A DNA stretch of 17,632 nucleotides. It comes from Pseudomonadota bacterium. Lineage in GTDB: Bacteria > Pseudomonadota > Alphaproteobacteria > Reyranellales > Reyranellaceae. The position numbers and the translations under genes are program-made. Shown here in pieces: positions 15,034-17,632 of the stretch (position 1 is the stretch's first letter; every line of letters starts with the position of its first letter). The notes beneath the pieces were generated by a model. It was not told the origin of the DNA. It worked only from the letters and a program-made list of their open reading frames with translations, and made no database searches. Location of the stretch: NCBI GenBank assembly GCA_023416135.1, contig JAEZIF010000222.1, positions 1 through 17,632 on the forward strand, read 5' to 3'.

Positions 15034-15108
15034 GGCGATCCTCCTTGCGTGAGGCGCCAGACTAGCGCAGGACATCGCCTCCAGACACGCCAGAAACGGG
15101 AGGGAGCG
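15034..15108. promoter_or_regulatory. Divergent intergenic region, hydrolase operon / SDR operon
   Basis: These 75 bases must hold promoters for both directions. Each side carries a clear ribosome site: AGGAGG read on the minus strand (before ATG 15033) and GGGAGG on the plus strand (before ATG 15109). GGCGAT (15034-15039) and ATCGCC further in are short inverted copies. No convincing -35/-10 pair was recognised in this GC-rich stretch. Confidence 0.45.
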
Positions 15109-16008
15109 ATGGCGAGATTGTGCGAAGGCCGCGTGGCGATCGTGACGGGTGGGGCGCGCGGCGTCGGCCGGGAGCACTGTCTGATGCTGGCCGAGCATGG
15201 CGCCAAGGTCGTGGTCAACGACCTGGGCGGCGATCGCGCCGGCAAGGGCAACGATGTCGGCCCCGCCCAGCAGGTCGTGAACGAGATCAAGGCCAAGGGC
15301 GGCGAGGCGGTGGCCAACGGCGATGACGTCTCCGACTGGAACGGCGCCAAGCGCATGATCGACCAGGCCGTCTCGGCCTTCCGCAAGCTCGATGCAATCG
15401 TCCTGAATGCCGGCATCCTGCGTGACCGCATGCTGGTCAACATGACCGAGGACGAATGGGATGCCGTCATCAAGGTGCATCTCAAGGGGACCTTCGCCCC
15501 GGCGCGGCATGCCGCCGCCTACTGGCGCGACCAAGCCAAGATCAAGGGCGGCCCGGTCGATGCGCGGATCATCACCACGACTTCGGTGTCGGGCATCTAC
15601 GGCAACATCGGCCAGACCAACTACGGCGCCGCCAAGGCCGGCATCGCCTCGTTCACCATCATCGCCGCGCGTGAGCTCGGCCGCTACGGCATCACCGTGA
15701 ACTCGATCTCACCCTCGGCCTTCACTCGCATGACCGAGGATCTGCGCGAGTACACCGAAGAGGACAAGAAGCGGCGCGATCCCAGGTGGATTGCTCCCGT
15801 GGCGACCTGGCTGGTAAGCGAGGACAGCCGCGAGGTGACCGGCCGCGTCTTCCAGGCAGGCAACGGTATCTTTGCCGTGGCCGAGGGCTGGCACAAGGGT
15901 CCCGAGGTCGAGCAGATCATGGACCCGCACCAGGCCGGCAAGGTTCTGGGCGAACTCGCGAAGAAGGCGCGCAAGAACGCCGGCATGAACGGGCTCGATC
16001 TCGATTAA
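15109..16008 (+). CDS. SDR family oxidoreductase (3-hydroxyacyl-CoA dehydrogenase-like)
   Basis: A 299-residue NAD(P)-dependent dehydrogenase with the classical Rossmann layout. TGGARGVG (13-20) binds the cofactor, VVVNDLGGDRAGKGN (34-48) follows, and NAG is at 100-102. The catalytic set is Ser159, Tyr172 and Lys176 in SVSGIYGNIGQTNYGAAKAG. The NDLGGD-x-x-GKG block plus GGEAVANGDDV is characteristic of SDRs related to the dehydrogenase part of MFE-2/HSD17B4, which oxidise 3-hydroxyacyl-CoA; here that is a reasonable guess, not proof. ATG 15109 is preceded by GGGAGG; the frame is open far upstream (to 14065), but that is antisense to the hydrolase. It is followed 22 bases later by the Bug receptor, probably one operon. 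Confidence 0.94.
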   Translation: MARLCEGRVAIVTGGARGVGREHCLMLAEHGAKVVVNDLGGDRAGKGNDVGPAQQVVNEIKAKGGEAVANGDDVSDWNGAKRMIDQAVSAFRKLDAIVLNAGILRDRMLVNMTEDEWDAVIKVHLKGTFAPARHAAAYWRDQAKIKGGPVDARIITTTSVSGIYGNIGQTNYGAAKAGIASFTIIAARELGRYGITVNSISPSAFTRMTEDLREYTEEDKKRRDPRWIAPVATWLVSEDSREVTGRVFQAGNGIFAVAEGWHKGPEVEQIMDPHQAGKVLGELAKKARKNAGMNGLDLD

Positions 16009-16030
16009 GCGACAACGGGAGGAACGAACA

Positions 16031-17005
16031 ATGAGCAAGTTGAATCGTCGCGGCGTGCTGGCGGCGAGCGCGGCCGCGTCCTTTTTTCCGGGGGCGCTGC
16101 GGGCGCAGGCCTGGCCGAACAAGCCGATCAAATGGGTGGTGCCCTATACCGCGGGCGGCCTTACCGACGTGGTGACGCGCCTGACGCTCGAGAAGATGAA
16201 CGTCGGCCAGACCTTCGTGGTCGACAACAAGCCCGGCGCCAATTCGCTGATCGGCGCGGAGATGGTCGCGAACGCGGCACCCGACGGCTACACCTTCCTG
16301 ACGGTGATCGCGGCCCATGCCGCCAACAAGACGCTCTATGCCGGCAAGCTGAAGTTCGATCTGGTGAAGGGCTTCGCACCGATCTCTCTGGTCGCCGTTG
16401 CGCCGATCATGGTGTCGGTATCGAATTCGCTGCCGGTCAAGAACATGGCCGAGTTCATCGCCTACGCCAAACAGAACCCGGGCAAGATCTCGTTCGGATC
16501 GTCCGGCGTCGGCGCGGCTGCACATCTCACCAGCGAACTGATCAAGCAGGTCTGCGGCATCGACATGGTGCACGTTCCCTACAAGGGCACGGGGCCGGCC
16601 CTCGCCGATCTCGTCTCGGGCAACATCCAGCTGCTCCTCGACGTTCCGATCGGCGTGATGTCCCAGGTGCGCGCCGGCAAGATCAGGGCGCTGTGCATGC
16701 TGTCTAAGGAGCGCGTCCCCGGCGCGGAGGACGTGCCGACCATCGTGGAATCGGGTGGCCCGCTGATCGAATCCTCGAGCTGGGTGATGTTCCTGGCCCC
16801 GGCCGGCACGCCGGCGGAAATCATTGCCAGGCTTCAGAGCGAGGTCGCCAAGGCGGTGCAGGACGGCGGACTGCGGAAACGCATGGCGGAGCAGGCGCTG
16901 GTACCGGTGGGTGCGACGACGGCCGACACCGCCAAGTTCCTGCAGGACGAGATCGACAAGTGGGAGAGGGTCATCAAGACCGCCGACGTGAAGGTCGAGT
17001 CCTGA
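16031..17005 (+). CDS. Bug/TctC family tripartite tricarboxylate transporter receptor
   Basis: A 324-residue periplasmic solute-binding protein. The signal has twin arginines (Arg6-Arg7), a hydrophobic stretch to residue 21, and a probable AQA cleavage at 25-27, so Tat export is likely. The mature part shows WPNKPIKWVVPYTAGGLTD, VVDNKPGANSLIGAE, the APDGYTFL block, FAPISLVAVAPIMVSV and VPYKGTGPALADLVSGNIQL, the conserved order of Bug proteins, which bind carboxylates or related small anions. GGGAGGAACGAACA precedes ATG 16031. No TctA or TctB membrane partner is present, so it is an orphan receptor as is common for this expanded family. Its place after the SDR suggests uptake of, or signalling by, the substrate of this locus. 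Confidence 0.95.
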   Translation: MSKLNRRGVLAASAAASFFPGALRAQAWPNKPIKWVVPYTAGGLTDVVTRLTLEKMNVGQTFVVDNKPGANSLIGAEMVANAAPDGYTFLTVIAAHAANKTLYAGKLKFDLVKGFAPISLVAVAPIMVSVSNSLPVKNMAEFIAYAKQNPGKISFGSSGVGAAAHLTSELIKQVCGIDMVHVPYKGTGPALADLVSGNIQLLLDVPIGVMSQVRAGKIRALCMLSKERVPGAEDVPTIVESGGPLIESSSWVMFLAPAGTPAEIIARLQSEVAKAVQDGGLRKRMAEQALVPVGATTADTAKFLQDEIDKWERVIKTADVKVES

Positions 17006-17265
17006 CAGTATTCGACGGAGTAGCGGTTGACTGGCGATCGGCCGGTACATGCACTGCTGCCGACGACGCTCGCGTATTCCGCAGTTTTGCTGTCTCACCA
17101 AAGGGGTGCAGTCCACCGGCGATTCGGACAGTTACGTTAGTTTCGCTACCCGAATCGCGTTCTTCGCCACTGCATCGTGACCCTCATCGGGTGGCCGGCT
17201 CTGCAAATCCCCGCATCGCCCGGCTGAGGCCTGTCAAAATCTCTGTACGGGCCACCAGGGCACAT
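17006..17265. other. Intergenic region without recognised features
   Basis: About 260 bases between the convergent Bug receptor and dienelactone hydrolase genes. I see no gene-like frame, promoter or RNA here. Confidence 0.5.
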
Positions 17266-17293
17266 TCCGTTCGGCTGGAATCAGCCGAACGGA
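17266..17293. terminator. Perfect 12-bp hairpin, possible terminator
   Basis: TCCGTTCGGCTG (17266-17277) pairs perfectly with CAGCCGAACGGA (17282-17293) around a GAAT loop. It lies 7 bases past the stop of the minus-strand hydrolase gene, where a terminator is expected. No T-tract follows on either strand, so it may be a non-canonical terminator, an mRNA-stabilising hairpin or a protein site. Confidence 0.55.
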
Positions 17294-17300
17294 GAACGCT

Positions 17301-17632
17301 CTAGCGTCCGAAGGCGTCGCGCAGGGCCGCCATCGTCTCAGCCCAGGCGGCGGCGGTGGCGGCCTCGTCATGCTCGATGTGATGGCCGAGGAACTCGATC
17401 GGCCTGGCGCGCTGGAAGTTGAAGCCGTGGTAGGCATCTGGATAGACCACGAGCTTCACGGGAGCGCCTTCGCCGCTGCGGCGGGCCATGTCGCGCCTAC
17501 AGGCTTCAGCCGGCGTCCAGTCGTCGCGGGCGCCGATCAGGATCACCGTCGGCGCGGAAAGGGCGAGCGCATTGGTGCAATAGGGGTAGTAGGCGACAAC
17601 GGCACGGAAGTGGCGATCGAAGAGTGTCCCGA
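17301..17632 (-). CDS. Dienelactone hydrolase family protein, C-terminal part (partial)
   Basis: The last 109 or so residues of an alpha/beta hydrolase; the gene runs off the window end and stops at TAG 17303-17301. The segment AVVAYYPYC lies before strand 7. TVILIGARDDWTPAEACRRD carries the catalytic Asp of the triad (in RDDWTPA), and VVYPDAYHGFNF the catalytic His, as in dienelactone hydrolases, which use Cys or Ser, Asp and His. The nucleophile elbow lies outside the window. Members cleave dienelactones from ring-cleavage pathways or other esters. A 12-bp hairpin follows the stop. The true start and full length are unknown. Confidence 0.9.
   Translation of the reverse strand, partial: GTLFDRHFRAVVAYYPYCTNALALSAPTVILIGARDDWTPAEACRRDMARRSGEGAPVKLVVYPDAYHGFNFQRARPIEFLGHHIEHDEAATAAAWAETMAALRDAFGR

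Noticed and set aside
14065..15108. Upstream extension of the SDR frame
   Set aside because: It is antisense to the beta-lactamase-family gene; SDR homology and a strong ribosome site begin at 15109.
15034..15534. Upstream extension of the hydrolase frame on the minus strand
   Set aside because: Antisense to the SDR gene; AGGAGG before ATG 15033 fixes the start.
1..17632. Phage, CRISPR, toxin-antitoxin, transposase, tRNA or rRNA genes
   Set aside because: None seen: no repeat-spacer array, no transposase motifs and no cloverleaf-like sequence recognised by eye on either strand.

Overview
This 17.6 kb window is GC-rich bacterial DNA. Its gene types (an alphaproteobacterial-style HU protein, amidase and acyl-CoA dehydrogenase genes, and orphan periplasmic receptors of the Bug/TctC and NMT1 families) suggest a metabolically versatile soil or water alphaproteobacterium, perhaps Reyranella- or Bradyrhizobium-like. 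That assignment is inference from gene content; no rRNA or tRNA gene is present to confirm it.

Layout. Positions 1-180 hold the 3' end of an aldehyde dehydrogenase gene. Convergent to it is a minus-strand operon (2743 down to 221): a double-hotdog thioesterase, a 65-residue GatC/AtzG-like small protein behind a perfect Shine-Dalgarno sequence, and an amidase-signature hydrolase that overlaps the small gene by ATGA. Divergent from the operon is an HU DNA-binding protein gene (2928-3227) ending in a strong intrinsic terminator. Positions 3299-4150 are a gene-poor stretch with frameshifted coding remnants. A plus-strand run (4197-7784) follows: a YdcF/DUF218 membrane protein, an NMT1-type substrate-binding protein, an acyl-CoA dehydrogenase and a small cupin.

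Positions 7786-9309 form a graveyard. A SAM-dependent methyltransferase carries an in-frame stop and a frameshift. After it, an HxlR-type regulator fragment and a DUF1772 gene meet head to head at about 8861, as if a deletion removed both 5' ends and the promoter between them. Next is an intact divergent pair, a DJ-1/PfpI (isonitrile hydratase-like) gene and a GlxA/AraC-type regulator, separated by 77 bp. That gap holds a perfect 11-bp inverted repeat laid over a candidate leaderless promoter.

From 15033 down to 11030 runs a minus-strand operon: a serine beta-lactamase-family hydrolase (frameshifted), a TauD-family dioxygenase, an MFS exporter and a small membrane zinc-ribbon protein (frameshifted). 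Divergent from it are an SDR dehydrogenase and a Bug/TctC receptor (15109-17005). The window ends in a partial dienelactone hydrolase on the minus strand, preceded by a perfect 12-bp hairpin.

Most genes look catabolic (amide, ester and acyl-CoA chemistry, periplasmic solute capture). I found no phage, CRISPR, transposase or defence system, and nothing that I can defend as a wholly new system. The most interesting signals are the 10046-10084 operator/promoter, the fused HxlR/DUF1772 divergon, the small GatC-like partner in the amidase operon, and an unusual density of frameshifts at about 7860-14190. The frameshifts are either real gene decay or uncorrected sequence errors; raw reads would decide.
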